Assembly: GCF_005233835.1 (NCBI RefSeq)
Contig: NZ_SZQA01000032.1
Span: 46,913 to 110,912, forward strand
DNA: 64,000 nucleotides
DNA from: Herbidospora galbida
Lineage (GTDB): Bacteria; Actinomycetota; Actinomycetes; Streptosporangiales; Streptosporangiaceae
Direction: 5' to 3'
Under the pieces are notes generated by a model. That model was not told the DNA's origin and made no database searches. It was given only the letters and a program-made list of their open reading frames with translations. Of this stretch, positions 21,998-34,285 are shown piece after piece (the stretch's first letter is position 1; the number at the start of each line of letters is the position of its first letter). The translations under genes were made by a program, and so were the position numbers.

Positions 21998-23167
21998 TTA
22001 CGCCACGGTGCAGTCTCGAAGGGTAACGCTTGGGTCGGCGAGGCGGCCGGCGTCGAGCCTTTGCCGTCCTTCGACGAGACGTCGGCCTTGCACCAGATCG
22101 CGCGGTCTGTCGACTGTGAGGATCGCGGCCAGCCGGTGGTCGTGGGTGAGCCAGCAGGCCGCCCACTTGGCGTCGGTCTCGGGGTCGCCGCGCAGCACCA
22201 GGCGGGCGCCGTGGTGGTGACCGGCGTACTGGACCATGCGGCCGAACTGCTCGGACCAGAAGTAGGGCACCGGGTCGTAGACGGCGTTCTCGCCCATCAG
22301 GGTCGCGGCGGCGGTGTCGGGGGCGCCCAGGGCGGTGTCCCAGTGTTCGACGCGCATGCGGCGGCCGAAGCGGCGGCTGTACCAGTTGGCGCAGTCGCCG
22401 ACGGCGACCACGTTGGGCACGAAGCTGCGCAGGTGCTCGTCGACCAGCACGCCGTTGTCGAGCTCCACGTCGGAGCCGTCGAGCCAGGCGACGTTGGGGC
22501 GCACGCCCACGCCGGTGACCACGACGTCGGCCTCGATCTTGCCGCCGTTCATCAGGGTCAGGCCGTCGGGGTCGACGCTGCCGACGGGGGCGTCCAGGAC
22601 GAGCTCGACGCCCGCCTCGGCGTACCAGGGGATCATGTAGCGGCCGATCGGGAGCGCGGCCGCGACGGGGGCGTCGCCCGCCTCGACGACCGTGACCCGG
22701 CAGCCCGCGCGGGCCGCCGCCGTGGCCACCTCGGCGCCGATCCAGCCAGCGCCGATGACGGCCACGCGGGCGCCCTCGACCAGCGCCGCGCGCAGGGCCA
22801 GGGCGTCGTCGATGGTGCGCAGGACGTGCTGGTGGCCCTCGCCGCGCAGCCGGATCGGGGTGGCGCCGGTGGCCACGACCAGGCCGTCGAAGGCGAGTTC
22901 GCCGTCGGTGGTCGACAGGACGCCGTCGTGCAGGCCCTTGGCGGCGGTGCCGAGCATGAGGCGGATGTCGAGCGCCTCGAGGTCGGAGTCGACCACGGTG
23001 GAGTCGGCGTCGCCGAGGAGGACCGCCTTCGACAGGGGCGGGCGGTCGTAGGGGCGATGGGGTTCCTCGCCGATGAGGGTGATCCGGCCCTGGTACCCGT
23101 GGGCCCGCAAAGCCTCGACACTCCGGACGCCGGCCAGCCCGGCGCCCACCACCACGACGTGATCCAC
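21998..23167 (-). CDS. FAD-dependent NAD(P)H oxidoreductase (ferredoxin-reductase type)
   Basis: A 389-residue two-Rossmann flavoprotein. The FAD site is VVVGAGLAGVRSVEALRAHGY at the start, PYDRPPLSKAVLLG follows as in ferredoxin/rubredoxin reductases, the NAD site is VAVIGAGWIGAEVATAA, and the second FAD motif is VPNVVAVGDCANW. These enzymes pass electrons from NAD(P)H to ferredoxin or oxygenases. No ferredoxin or P450 gene is adjacent, so the partner is unknown. It diverges from the thiOSG operon. Confidence 0.88.
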   Translation of the reverse strand: MDHVVVVGAGLAGVRSVEALRAHGYQGRITLIGEEPHRPYDRPPLSKAVLLGDADSTVVDSDLEALDIRLMLGTAAKGLHDGVLSTTDGELAFDGLVVATGATPIRLRGEGHQHVLRTIDDALALRAALVEGARVAVIGAGWIGAEVATAAARAGCRVTVVEAGDAPVAAALPIGRYMIPWYAEAGVELVLDAPVGSVDPDGLTLMNGGKIEADVVVTGVGVRPNVAWLDGSDVELDNGVLVDEHLRSFVPNVVAVGDCANWYSRRFGRRMRVEHWDTALGAPDTAAATLMGENAVYDPVPYFWSEQFGRMVQYAGHHHGARLVLRGDPETDAKWAACWLTHDHRLAAILTVDRPRDLVQGRRLVEGRQRLDAGRLADPSVTLRDCTVA

Positions 23168-23226
23168 GAGTAGACCCTAGATTGCCGACGGGCCCACCCG
23201 CCAATGGAGATTCGGTAACGAATTGA

Positions 23227-25419
<2,193 letters not shown>

Positions 25420-25491
25420 ACCTTCCTGTTTCGGTCTCGGTTTGGGATTCCTGCACTCAGCATGTGGCAAATCACCCGTAAACTCGAGGCC

Positions 25492-27408
25492 GTGGACACG
25501 ACGCTTTCCGATCCGCTCGTCGGGCATACGCTCGACGGTCGCTACCGCGTCGAGTCCCGGATCGCCCGGGGCGGCATGGCGTCCGTCTATCTGGCTCTGG
25601 ACGTCCGGCTCGACCGCATGGTCGCGATCAAGGTGATGCACCGGTCGCTCGCGGAGGACCCGCAGTTCGTCCGGCGCTTCATCGGCGAGGCCAAATCGGT
25701 CGCCTCGCTGTCGCATCCCAACATCGTGCACGTCTTCGACCAGGGCACCGACGGCGACCACGTCTACCTGTCGATGGAATACTTCCCGGGCAAGACGCTG
25801 CGGGCGGTGCTCGACGAGCGGGGGCCGCTGGCGCCGCGCGAGGCCCTGGAGATCATGATCCCGGTGCTGGCGGCGCTCGGCAGCGCCCACCTGGCCGGGC
25901 TGATCCACCGCGACGTGAAGCCCGAGAACGTGCTGATGACCGAAGACGGCCGGGTCAAGGTCGTCGACTTCGGTCTCGTCCGGGCCATCGAGGGCGGCAA
26001 CCAGACCCGCTCCGGCGTGATGATCGGCACGGTCGGCTACATGGCCCCCGAGCAGGTCACCACCGGCCAGGCCGACGTCCGCGCCGACGTCTACGCCGCC
26101 GGGATCATGCTGTTCGAGCTGCTCACCGGGCGTCAGCCGTTCGGCGGCGAGAGCCCGGTGTCGGTCGCCTACCGCCACGTCCACGAGTCGGTGCCCGCGC
26201 CGTCGTCCTTCTCCTACGACATCGCCCCGGCGCTCGACGCGCTGGTGGCCGCGGCCACCGCCAAAGACCCGGCCGACCGGCCGCGCGACGCCAACGCGAT
26301 GCTGGTGGCGGCCGTCGAGGTGCACCGCACCCTCCCCGCCGCCACGACCGGGCGCCACTCGGCGCCGCCGCGCCCCGCGCAGGTCGAGCAGGCGTTCCAC
26401 ACGGGTTCCCACACGATGATCCAGCCCGCCATCCAGATCCCGCCGACCACGCCTCCGAGGTCGCGGCGCGGGTTCCGGGTCAACTGGGGCATCGTCGCGC
26501 TGGCCCTGGTGATGGTGGGCGGCATCGCGTTCAGCGGGTGGTACTTCACGACGCCGCGCACCGCGATCGTGCCCGACCTGGTGCAGCGCAACGTCGAGGC
26601 GGCCCGCCAGCTCGCCGAGAGCAACGGCTTCACCATCAAGATCGCCGAGGGCCGCTACGACGCCAAGGTGCCCAAGGACATGGTGCTGGAGACCAGCCCG
26701 GTCAAGGGCGTCGAGGCCGAGCGCGGCTCGGTCATCACGATCATCGCCTCGCGCGGCCCCGAGATGGTGACCGTGCCGAAGGTCGAGGGCAAGACCGAGG
26801 CCGACGCCCGCGTGGCGATCTCCGACGCCGGGCTGAACGTCTCCCGCGTCCGCCGCACCCCGAGCGACACCATCGCGCGCGGCCTGGTGATCAAGACCGA
26901 CCCCGTCGTCGGCAAGAAGGTCGAGAAGGGCTCCAACGTCATCCTCGCCGTCAGCATGGGCCTGCTGCTGCCCGACGTGGTCAACATGCCGCGCGACCAG
27001 GCCGAGGCGCTGATGCGGGAGAACGGCTTCGACCCGAGCTGCGTCAACGAGGTCGTCGACGACACCCAGCAGGGCACCGTCATCGCCCAGGAGCCGATCG
27101 CCGGCGCCGAGGTCGACAAGGGCGCCCGGGTCTGCCTGACCGTCTCGCGCGGCCCCGACACCGGCTGGAAGTGGCCCTGGGAGCAGGACCCGTCGGTCGC
27201 CGCGCCCGACTTCGTGCCGGTCCCCGACGTGCGCTTCAAGGACGTCAACGAGGCCAAGCGCGAGTTAGAGGCGGCCGGCTTCCGGGTGCAGGTCCACAAG
27301 CTGTTCTCCCGGGGCCGTCCCGGCGGTGACGGCGCGGGCAAGCGCGTGCGCGGCCAGAACCCGCTCGGCCAGGTGCCCGCGGGCAGCACGATCAATCTGT
27401 GGTACTAA
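25492..27408 (+). CDS. Transmembrane Ser/Thr kinase with four PASTA repeats
   Basis: A 638-residue PknB/PknL-type receptor kinase. The kinase domain spans residues about 20-280: Gly-rich IARGGMASVY, the VAIKVMH lysine, catalytic HRDVKPEN (His 139, Asp 141), DFG at 159 and the GYMAPEQ loop. One membrane segment lies near residues 335-355 (IVALALVMVGGIAFSGWYF). Four PASTA repeats fill the extracellular part, so it probably senses muropeptides or cell-wall state. GTG 25492 is favoured: TAAACT about 7 nt before it suggests a leaderless mRNA. An upstream ATG at 25462 is possible. Its stop overlaps the convergent allantoicase. Confidence 0.93.
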   Translation: MDTTLSDPLVGHTLDGRYRVESRIARGGMASVYLALDVRLDRMVAIKVMHRSLAEDPQFVRRFIGEAKSVASLSHPNIVHVFDQGTDGDHVYLSMEYFPGKTLRAVLDERGPLAPREALEIMIPVLAALGSAHLAGLIHRDVKPENVLMTEDGRVKVVDFGLVRAIEGGNQTRSGVMIGTVGYMAPEQVTTGQADVRADVYAAGIMLFELLTGRQPFGGESPVSVAYRHVHESVPAPSSFSYDIAPALDALVAAATAKDPADRPRDANAMLVAAVEVHRTLPAATTGRHSAPPRPAQVEQAFHTGSHTMIQPAIQIPPTTPPRSRRGFRVNWGIVALALVMVGGIAFSGWYFTTPRTAIVPDLVQRNVEAARQLAESNGFTIKIAEGRYDAKVPKDMVLETSPVKGVEAERGSVITIIASRGPEMVTVPKVEGKTEADARVAISDAGLNVSRVRRTPSDTIARGLVIKTDPVVGKKVEKGSNVILAVSMGLLLPDVVNMPRDQAEALMRENGFDPSCVNEVVDDTQQGTVIAQEPIAGAEVDKGARVCLTVSRGPDTGWKWPWEQDPSVAAPDFVPVPDVRFKDVNEAKRELEAAGFRVQVHKLFSRGRPGGDGAGKRVRGQNPLGQVPAGSTINLWY

Positions 27409-28346
27409 CCCAGCAGATGGCCGAGCAGGCGTAGCCGGGCCAGGCCTCCGTCGGGGTAGATGTCGCACTTCACGTGGGTCACCGGGCGCTCGCTGTCGAG
27501 GCGGAAGCGGTGCTGTGCGTCCGGCTGGAGGCGGGTCTTGCCGAGGAGGCTGAACCAGTCGCCGTCGCCGTCGCGGCCCGAGAGCGACGCCCAGCCGGGG
27601 GCGTTGAAGACCAGGTGGGTGGTGTCGATCTCGGCGACGGCGACCGTGCCGCGCCCGGCCAGGCGGACCACCAGCCAGTCGTTGCCGTCGTCGCGGCGGC
27701 GCGCGGTCTCCCAGCCTTCGGCCTGGTGGCGGGCCAGCCCGGGGGCGATGACGTTGTTGGGCGAGCTGTAGAACTGGTTGGAGCAGTCGATCACCAGGGC
27801 GCCGTTGGCGAGCGCGGCCAGGTCGACGGTGAGGCCGTGCAGGAACCGGGGGTCGGGCACGACCTCGCCGTGCACCCGGAACCGGGCCACTCCCCCGTCG
27901 GGGTAGATGTTGAGCCGCACGTGCGTGTAGCGGTTCGGGTCGTCGACGGCGAACTCGTGCTCGCGGTCGCCGCCCAGCGGGCTCTTGGGCAGGATCTCGG
28001 TCCAGCCGGTCAGCTCGTGGTGGGCCAGCGGCTCGTCGACCGCGCACGCGTCGACCGAGGCGTAGGGCGGGAAGTTGCCCTTGAACCAGGCGGTGTCGAT
28101 CACCAGGCCGCGTACGACGCCGGGCATGCCGAGCCGCACGATCGCCCAGTCGTGCCCGGTGGTGCGCCGGCGGCGGGTCTCCCAGCCGTCGTAGATCTGG
28201 CCCTTGGCGCCGAAGTCGTGGGTGTGGAACTGGGCGCGGTGCGGCAGGATCAGCGCCTGGCGTTCGGCGAACGCCTCGTCGTTGGCGGCGATCACCGAGC
28301 CGCCGTTGCCGCGCAGGGCCAGGTCGGGCAGGTGGCGGAAGGTCAT
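27405..28346 (-). CDS. alc: Allantoicase
   Basis: A 313-residue allantoate amidinohydrolase giving ureidoglycolate and urea. It shows the two internally repeated halves of the family, each with a GWETRRRR / GWETARRR strand, an [13 protein letters not shown] / [13 protein letters not shown] strand, and [11 protein letters not shown] / [11 protein letters not shown] repeats. ATG 28346 overlaps the allantoinase stop (ATGA). It is the last gene of the purine catabolic operon and meets the PASTA kinase gene tail to tail with a 4-nt overlap. Confidence 0.94.
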   Translation of the reverse strand: MTFRHLPDLALRGNGGSVIAANDEAFAERQALILPHRAQFHTHDFGAKGQIYDGWETRRRRTTGHDWAIVRLGMPGVVRGLVIDTAWFKGNFPPYASVDACAVDEPLAHHELTGWTEILPKSPLGGDREHEFAVDDPNRYTHVRLNIYPDGGVARFRVHGEVVPDPRFLHGLTVDLAALANGALVIDCSNQFYSSPNNVIAPGLARHQAEGWETARRRDDGNDWLVVRLAGRGTVAVAEIDTTHLVFNAPGWASLSGRDGDGDWFSLLGKTRLQPDAQHRFRLDSERPVTHVKCDIYPDGGLARLRLLGHLLG

Positions 28347-29623
28347 CGGGCACCTCTCGTCAGGAACCGGCCGTGGCCGGGGGCCGCACCGCGAAGCCAG
28401 GTCTGCCGTACGACGCCCCGCAGCGCCCGCCCCTGGTAGGCGGTCACCGGGTTCTTGTGGGCCAGGTCGCCGGCCTCGACGACGAAGGCCGCATCGGGGT
28501 CGAAGGCCACCAGGTCGGCGTCGGCCCCGACCTCGATCCGCCCCTTGTACGACAGCCCCGCGAAGTCGGCGGGCCCGCGAGCCATCCACCTGACGACGTC
28601 CTCCAGGGAGTGGCCCCGCGCCGACGCCTCGGTCCAGATGACCGGCAGGCCGAGCTGGAGTGAGGAGATCCCGCCCCAGGCCATGGCGAAGTCGTCGGGG
28701 CTCTTCATGTCGGCCGGGCACGGGGAGTGGTCGGAGACGACGCCCATCAGGGTGCCGTCGGCCAGCCCGGCCCACAGCGCGTCGCGGTTGGCCGCCTCGC
28801 GGATCGGCGGGCAGCACTTGAACGCGGTGCCGGTGACCTCCTCGGCGCTGAGGGTCAGGTAGTGGGGGCAGGTCTCGGCGGTGATCCGCACCCCCTGCGA
28901 CCGGGCCGCGCGCAGCACGGGGATCGCGTCCCCGGCCGAGACGTGCACGATGTGCGCCCGCGCGCCCGTCTCGCGGGCCACCGCGATCACCGTCTCGATC
29001 GCCCTGACCTCGGCATCGGGGGTGCGCGAGCCGAGGAACTCGGCGTAGGAGGGGCCGGTCGGCTCGGTGAGGGTCCAGGGGTCCTCGGCGTGGGCGATCA
29101 GGAGGCCGTCGAAGCGGGCCAGTTCGCGCAGCGCCAGGGTGAGCCCGTCGCCGTCGAGGGCGGGGAACTCGTCGACGCCCGACGGCGACAGGAAGCACTT
29201 CACGCCGAACACCCCGGCGTCCCAGAGGGGACGCAGGTCGCCCAGGTTGCCGGGGATCGCGCCGCCCCAGAAGCCGACGTCGACGGCGATCTGGCCCCGG
29301 GCGGCCTTCTTCTTGATCTCCAGGTTCGGCACGGTCGTGGTCGGCGGCAGCGAGTTGAGCGGCATGTCGACCACGGCGGTCACGCCCCCGGCCGCCGCCG
29401 CCCGGGTGGCCGTGGCGAAGCCCTCCCAGTGGGTGCGGCCGGGTTCGTTGACGTGGACGTGCGTGTCGACCAGGCCGGGCAGCAGCGCGACGTCACCGAG
29501 GTCGAGCCCTCCGCCGGCGTCGTACGGCACCAGCCCCGCGATCCGCCCCTCGACGACGTCGACCCCGAGTGGCCGTACCCCTTCGGGGGTCACCACCCGG
29601 CGTGACCGCACCAGAACCGTCAC
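28343..29623 (-). CDS. allB: Allantoinase
   Basis: A 426-residue amidohydrolase opening the allantoin ring to allantoate. Metal ligands are seen in [17 protein letters not shown], the probable carboxylated Lys in [12 protein letters not shown], further His in LIAHAED and [11 protein letters not shown], and the Asp in [17 protein letters not shown] 29623 overlaps the glycerate kinase stop by 4 nt. It sits between glycerate kinase and allantoicase, so the ring-opening and cleavage steps are co-expressed. Confidence 0.95.
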   Translation of the reverse strand: MTVLVRSRRVVTPEGVRPLGVDVVEGRIAGLVPYDAGGGLDLGDVALLPGLVDTHVHVNEPGRTHWEGFATATRAAAAGGVTAVVDMPLNSLPPTTTVPNLEIKKKAARGQIAVDVGFWGGAIPGNLGDLRPLWDAGVFGVKCFLSPSGVDEFPALDGDGLTLALRELARFDGLLIAHAEDPWTLTEPTGPSYAEFLGSRTPDAEVRAIETVIAVARETGARAHIVHVSAGDAIPVLRAARSQGVRITAETCPHYLTLSAEEVTGTAFKCCPPIREAANRDALWAGLADGTLMGVVSDHSPCPADMKSPDDFAMAWGGISSLQLGLPVIWTEASARGHSLEDVVRWMARGPADFAGLSYKGRIEVGADADLVAFDPDAAFVVEAGDLAHKNPVTAYQGRALRGVVRQTWLRGAAPGHGRFLTRGAR

Positions 29624-30771
29624 AGATGCTCCTTCACCACACTCGCCACGAGCCGCTCCAGCAGCGGCCCGGCCTGGGCCATGCAGATCTCGGGGTCGGG
29701 CTCGATGTCGGTGAGCGCGTACGCCGCCTCGATCCCCGCCTTGCGCAGGTCGTCGCCGGCGACCGTACGCCGCCCGCAGACCGCGATCACGGGCACGCCG
29801 TGCCGCATGGCCGCGTTGGCGACGCCGACCGGGGCCTTGCCGCGCAGCGACTGCTCGTCGAGGGAGCCCTCGCCGGTGATGACCAGCCGCGCGCCCTCGA
29901 CGTGGGTCTCGAAGTCGAGCAGGCCGAGCAGGTAGGCGATGCCGGGCCGGATGGACGCGTTCAGGAAGGCGAGCGCGGCGAAGCCGACGCCCCCGGCCGC
30001 TCCGGCGCCGGGCTGCCCGGCCACGCCCATCGCGCGGACGATCCCGTCGTGCTCGACCGAGCCGGTCAGGCCGTGGGTGTGGACGGCGACGGCGGCGAGC
30101 CGGGCGAGGCCGGTCTCCAGGAGCCTCACCTGGCCGGCGTCGGCGCCCTTCTGCGGGGCGTAGACGGCGGCCGCGCCGTGCGGGCCGAGCAGCGGGTTGT
30201 CGACGTCGGAGGCGACGACGTACTCGGCGGATCCGGCGTCGAAGCCGGACAGGTCGATCGTGGCGAGGTCCGTCAGCGCGCCGCCCCCGAGGGGCAGTTC
30301 GGCGCCGGAGGCGTCGAGGAAGCGGGCGCCCAGGGCGCGGGCCAGGCCGGTGCCGCCGTCGGTGCAGGCGCTGCCGCCCAGGCCGAGCACGATCTTGGTC
30401 GCGCCGCCGCGGAGGGCGTGGGCGATCAGCTCGCCGGTGCCGTAGCTGGTGGCGGTCAGGGGTTCGAGCCCGCCGGGCAGGCGGCGCAGCCCGGACGCCT
30501 CGGCCATCTCGACGACGGCGGTCTCGCCCTTGACGGCGTAGGAGGCCCGGACCGGCTGCCCCGTCGGCCCGGTCACCTCGGCCTCGACTCGGGTGAAACC
30601 GCAGGCCGCGACCGCGTCCACGGTGCCGTCGCCGCCGTCGGCAACGGGGAGGAGCACCACCGGCACGTCGCCGAGCCCGGCGGCGACGCGATGGGCGACC
30701 TCGGGGGCGGTCAGCGAGCCCTTGAACTTGTCCGGTGCGATGACGACGTGACCGACGCTGTGATCCTTCAT
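29620..30771 (-). CDS. Glycerate kinase (GarK/GlxK family)
   Basis: A 383-residue kinase phosphorylating glycerate. Matching segments are [17 protein letters not shown] at the start, [32 protein letters not shown] and [10 protein letters not shown]. In an allantoin operon it fits the disposal of glyoxylate: glyoxylate to tartronate semialdehyde to glycerate to phosphoglycerate. The carboligase and reductase for the middle steps are not in the window. ATG 30771 is 7 nt after the deaminase stop. Confidence 0.93.
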   Translation of the reverse strand: MKDHSVGHVVIAPDKFKGSLTAPEVAHRVAAGLGDVPVVLLPVADGGDGTVDAVAACGFTRVEAEVTGPTGQPVRASYAVKGETAVVEMAEASGLRRLPGGLEPLTATSYGTGELIAHALRGGATKIVLGLGGSACTDGGTGLARALGARFLDASGAELPLGGGALTDLATIDLSGFDAGSAEYVVASDVDNPLLGPHGAAAVYAPQKGADAGQVRLLETGLARLAAVAVHTHGLTGSVEHDGIVRAMGVAGQPGAGAAGGVGFAALAFLNASIRPGIAYLLGLLDFETHVEGARLVITGEGSLDEQSLRGKAPVGVANAAMRHGVPVIAVCGRRTVAGDDLRKAGIEAAYALTDIEPDPEICMAQAGPLLERLVASVVKEHL

Positions 30772-30778
30772 GCCGTCA

Positions 30779-32107
30779 TCATGACCGAAGCAGTCTGGCG
30801 TGTGCCCGCGCCCCCGCCGCTCCGGCGGCCTCGCCGGAGACGGTCCGCAGGTCGCCGTCCTCGACCACGGTCACGCCGTTGACGATCAGCCTGGCCAGCG
30901 GCGGGGTCTGACCGTAGCCGAGGGCGACGATCGGGTCGGCGGCGGCCGCGTAGGGGCCGTCGACCCGCCAGACCGCGACGTCGGCGAGCTTGCCGGGTTC
31001 GAGGGAGCCGATCTCGTTCTCGCGGCCCAGGCAGCGGGCGCCGCCGAGGGTGGCCATCTCCAGCGCTTGGCGGGCGGTCAGCGCCTGCGGGCCGTAGCGG
31101 GCGCGCTGCATGAGCATCGCCTGGCGGATCTCCCCGGCGAGCGGGATGAACTCGGCCGAGCCGGGGCCGTCGACGCCGAGGCCGACGGTCGCGCCCGCGC
31201 GGAGCAGTTCGCTGACCCGGGCGATCCCGGCGCCGAGGCGGCCGTTGGACGAGGGGCAGTGGGCGGTGCCGGTGCCCGTCTCGGCGAAGCGGGCGATGTC
31301 GGCGTCGGTGAGGTGGACGCTGTGCGCGATCCACACGTCGGGGCCGAGCCAGCCGAGCGATTCGAGGTATTCGACCGGGAGCATGCCGAACTGCTCCTTG
31401 CAGTGGTCGTCCTCGTCGAGGGTCTCGGCGCCGTGGGTGTGCAGGCGGACGTTCAGGTCTCGCGCCAGCGCGGCGGCCTGGCGCATCAGGTCGCCGCTGA
31501 CCGAGAACGGCGAGCAGGGCGCGACGGCCACGCGCAACATGGAGTCGAACAGGGGATCGTGGTACTTGCGTACCGCCGCCTCGGTCTCGGCCAGGATCTC
31601 GTCGAGGGTCTCGACGACCTCGTCCGGCGGCAGGCCGCCCAGGGACCGGCCCCGGTCCATCGAACCCCGGCACGGGTGGAAGCGCAGGCCCACCTCGGCG
31701 GCGGCCTGGATCTCGGCGGCGAACAGGTCGCCCCGGCCCTTGGGGAAGACGTAGTGGTGGTCGGTGGACGTCGAGCAGCCCGACAGCGCCAGCCAGGCCA
31801 GACCCGCCGTCGCGGCGCCGTGGACCACTTCGGCGTCCATGCGCGCCCAGACCGGGTAGCTGGCCACCAGCCACTCGAACAGGGTGCCGTCGGGGGCGAT
31901 GCCCTGGGAGGCCCACTGGTAGAGGTGGTGGTGGGTGTTGACCAGCCCGGGGGTGACCAGGCAGCCGCGCCCGTCGATCCGGTCGGCCTCGCCCTGGTAA
32001 GGGCCCGCGCCGACCGACGCGATGCGGTTGCCCTCGATCGCGACGTGGCCGTCGGGGATCTCCGCGCCCACCACCGGGGCGACGTAGGCGTTCTCGATGA
32101 CGATCAC
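30779..32107 (-). CDS. Amidohydrolase-family purine deaminase (8-oxoguanine deaminase type)
   Basis: A 442-residue zinc aminohydrolase of the TrzA/AtzB superfamily. Metal ligands appear in LVNTHHHLYQWASQG, VRLHTHGAETLDEDDHC and WIAHSVHLTDAD, and the C-terminal Asp lies in VGLGVDG. Proteins of this type near uricase genes are generally called 8-oxoguanine deaminase, giving urate directly. Guanine deaminase-like activity is an alternative. GTG 32107 overlaps the [2Fe-2S] subunit stop by 4 nt. Confidence 0.85.
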   Translation of the reverse strand: MIVIENAYVAPVVGAEIPDGHVAIEGNRIASVGAGPYQGEADRIDGRGCLVTPGLVNTHHHLYQWASQGIAPDGTLFEWLVASYPVWARMDAEVVHGAATAGLAWLALSGCSTSTDHHYVFPKGRGDLFAAEIQAAAEVGLRFHPCRGSMDRGRSLGGLPPDEVVETLDEILAETEAAVRKYHDPLFDSMLRVAVAPCSPFSVSGDLMRQAAALARDLNVRLHTHGAETLDEDDHCKEQFGMLPVEYLESLGWLGPDVWIAHSVHLTDADIARFAETGTGTAHCPSSNGRLGAGIARVSELLRAGATVGLGVDGPGSAEFIPLAGEIRQAMLMQRARYGPQALTARQALEMATLGGARCLGRENEIGSLEPGKLADVAVWRVDGPYAAAADPIVALGYGQTPPLARLIVNGVTVVEDGDLRTVSGEAAGAAGARAHARLLRS

Positions 32108-32577
32108 GAACCGGCCTTCCGGCGGGCGGCCAGGCGGACCGCGTCCAGGATCTTCTCGTAGCCCGTGCACCGGCACAGGTTGCCCGCCAGGTGTTCGCGG
32201 ATCTCCGCGTCGGCGGGCACCCCGTCGTGCCCGGCGATCAGCGAATGGGCCTGGACGATCAGTCCGGGCGTACAGAACCCGCACTGGACGGCGCCGCACT
32301 CGACGAACGCCTCCTGCACCGGATCGAGCTCCTCACCGGAGGCGAGCCCCTCGACGGTCAGCACCTCGCGGCCCTCGGCCTGGCCGGCCGCCACGAGGCA
32401 GGCGCAGACCGGCAGGCCGTCGAGATAGACCGTGCAGGAGCCGCACTCGCCCTGTTCGCAGGCGTTCTTCGCGCCCGGCAGGCCGAGCCGCTCCCGCAGG
32501 ACGTAGAGCAGGCTCTCCCCCGGCCAGACGTCGTCGGCGGTCATCGGCGCGCCGTTGACGGTGACGTTGACCCTCAT
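32104..32577 (-). CDS. Xanthine-dehydrogenase-type [2Fe-2S] subunit
   Basis: A 157-residue iron-sulfur subunit of the molybdenum hydroxylase family. The plant-ferredoxin-type cluster is GAKNACEQGECGSCTVYLDG. The helical second cluster is VQCGFCTPGLIVQAHSL with GNLCRCTGYEKILDAV. It would carry electrons between the molybdenum cofactor and the FAD subunit next door. The catalytic molybdenum subunit gene, normally part of the set, is missing here. It overlaps both neighbours by 4 nt. Confidence 0.93.
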   Translation of the reverse strand: MRVNVTVNGAPMTADDVWPGESLLYVLRERLGLPGAKNACEQGECGSCTVYLDGLPVCACLVAAGQAEGREVLTVEGLASGEELDPVQEAFVECGAVQCGFCTPGLIVQAHSLIAGHDGVPADAEIREHLAGNLCRCTGYEKILDAVRLAARRKAGS

Positions 32578-33428
32578 GACCTTCCCCCGTTCCTGAGCTC
32601 CTGCCAGGCCCAGCCGAGCGTGCGGCGGGCCATGACGGCCAGGGCGTGCACGCGGTAGCCGCTGCTGCCCCGGACGTCGTCGATGGGCGCCGCGGCGGCG
32701 GCGACCAGTTCGCCGAACCGCTTCGCCACGGCGGGGTCGAGGTCCCCGGCCGGCCAGTTCCCGGCCAGGAACGCCTCCGCCTCGACGGCCCGGCGCGGGG
32801 TCGGGGCGGCCGAGCCGATGCCGGTGCCGACCGTCCGGTCCTCGGCGTTCAGGGCGATGCCGAACGAGCAGACCGCGATGACCATCGCGTTCCTGGTGCC
32901 GATCTTGGAGAAGTACTGGGGGCCCCGCTTCACCGGCACGTGGATCGCCCGGATCAGTTCGTGCGAGGCCAGGGCGTGGCGTTTCACGCCGGTGTAGAAG
33001 TCGCCGACCGGGATCATCCGGGTCCCGTCGACCGACTCGGCCTCGACGATCGCGCCGGACGCCAGCAGCGGCGGGTGGCTGTCGCCCGCCGGGGAGGCCG
33101 CGCCGAGGTTGCCGGCCACGGTCCCCCGGTTGCGGATCTGCGGGGAGCCGACCGTGCGGGACGCCTGGGCCAGGCCGGGCAGCCGGTCGGCCAGCTCGGC
33201 GATGATCCGGGTGTAGGTGACCCCGGCCCCGATCCTGATGTTCCCGGACTCGACCGACCATTCGGTCAGCTCGGCCACCGGCGTGAGGTCGAGCAGCGCC
33301 TTGGGGCGGCCCTTGTCGAGGTTGATCTCGACCATGACGTCGGTGCCGCCCTGGACCGGCGTCGCGTCGGGCCGGTCGGCCTTCATCCGCAGGGCCTCGG
33401 CCCAGGTGGTCGCACGCAGGAAGTCCAT
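32574..33428 (-). CDS. Xanthine-dehydrogenase-type FAD-binding subunit
   Basis: A 284-residue CoxM/XdhB-like flavoprotein subunit. The FAD-binding strands are ATPVQGGTDVMVEIN at the N-terminus and RNRGTVAGNLGAASPAGDSHPPLLAS in the middle. YFSKIGTRNAMVIAV and the C-terminal YRVHALAVMARRTL fit the CO_deh_flav_C domain. The ATG shares one base with the uricase stop (TGATG). Together with the [2Fe-2S] gene this gives two of the three subunits of a xanthine dehydrogenase. Confidence 0.93.
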   Translation of the reverse strand: MDFLRATTWAEALRMKADRPDATPVQGGTDVMVEINLDKGRPKALLDLTPVAELTEWSVESGNIRIGAGVTYTRIIAELADRLPGLAQASRTVGSPQIRNRGTVAGNLGAASPAGDSHPPLLASGAIVEAESVDGTRMIPVGDFYTGVKRHALASHELIRAIHVPVKRGPQYFSKIGTRNAMVIAVCSFGIALNAEDRTVGTGIGSAAPTPRRAVEAEAFLAGNWPAGDLDPAVAKRFGELVAAAAAPIDDVRGSSGYRVHALAVMARRTLGWAWQELRNGGRS

Positions 33429-34282
33429 CAGTCCCACGCCTTTCCGGCGCCGGGCGCGTCCTCGCGCAGCACGGCGCCCTCGATCAGGCCGTAGGGGCGG
33501 TCGGCGGCGAAGTAGACCTCGCCGTCGTTGTCGAGGCCGAACGGGTCGAGGTCGACCAGGAAGTGGTGCTTGTTCGGCAGTTCGAGGCGGACCTCGCAGA
33601 CGTCCGGGCAGTCGGTCAGCACCCGGGCGCCCATGGCGTAGAGGGTCTGCTGGAGCGACAGGCTGTAGGTGGTCGCGAAGGCGTCGAGCAGGGCCTCCCG
33701 GGCCGTCGCGTACGAGGCCTCCCAGTCGCCGGGCTCGCCGTCGTGCCGCCAGCGGGCGGTCACGGCGGTGGCCAGCACGCGGTCGCGGGTCTCCGGCAGG
33801 GTCGTGTACGCGTCCTTGAGGTAGCCCCAGAACTCCGAGTCGGTCGTGTTGAGGACGACCAGATCCGTCAGCCCGGAGACCACGGTGGCCCGCTCGCCGT
33901 CGTAGTGGACCAGGCAGGTGCGCACCTCCTGGCCCTTGCGGGCGAAGGAGTGGCCGCCGCGGCGCTCCCAGGCGTACTCCTCGATCTCCACGCGGGCGTG
34001 GCCGATCGTGGGCTGCGAGTCGACGAAGTGGCGGGCCAGCAGCAGGGCGAACTCCTCGATCGCGGCGACGCCGTGCTTCTTGGCGAACGCGTAGACGGTG
34101 TTCTTCTGCGTGTCGGTCGGCAGCACGGCCGCGTTGTCGCCGGTCAGGTGGACGTCGGTCATGTCGCCGGACAGGGACGTGCTGACGTTCAGATCCTTGA
34201 TCTGGTGGGCGTCGCCGTTCCGGGTGACCCGCACGACCCGGGTCTCGGCTTTGCCGTAGCGGTTGGGGCCGAGCGTGAACAC
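33428..34282 (-). CDS. Urate oxidase (uricase)
   Basis: A 284-residue cofactor-free enzyme oxidising urate to 5-hydroxyisourate. T-fold motifs are VLPTDTQKNTVYAFAKKHG (with the catalytic Thr-Lys region), VEIEEYAWERRGGHSFARKG, VVLNTTDSEFWGYLKD and VRLELPNKHHFLVDLDPFG, the last near the C-terminus. GTG 34282 begins 3 nt after the HIU hydrolase stop, so the reactive product is handled by an adjacent gene product. Confidence 0.95.
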   Translation of the reverse strand: MFTLGPNRYGKAETRVVRVTRNGDAHQIKDLNVSTSLSGDMTDVHLTGDNAAVLPTDTQKNTVYAFAKKHGVAAIEEFALLLARHFVDSQPTIGHARVEIEEYAWERRGGHSFARKGQEVRTCLVHYDGERATVVSGLTDLVVLNTTDSEFWGYLKDAYTTLPETRDRVLATAVTARWRHDGEPGDWEASYATAREALLDAFATTYSLSLQQTLYAMGARVLTDCPDVCEVRLELPNKHHFLVDLDPFGLDNDGEVYFAADRPYGLIEGAVLREDAPGAGKAWD

Positions 34283-34285
34283 TGT

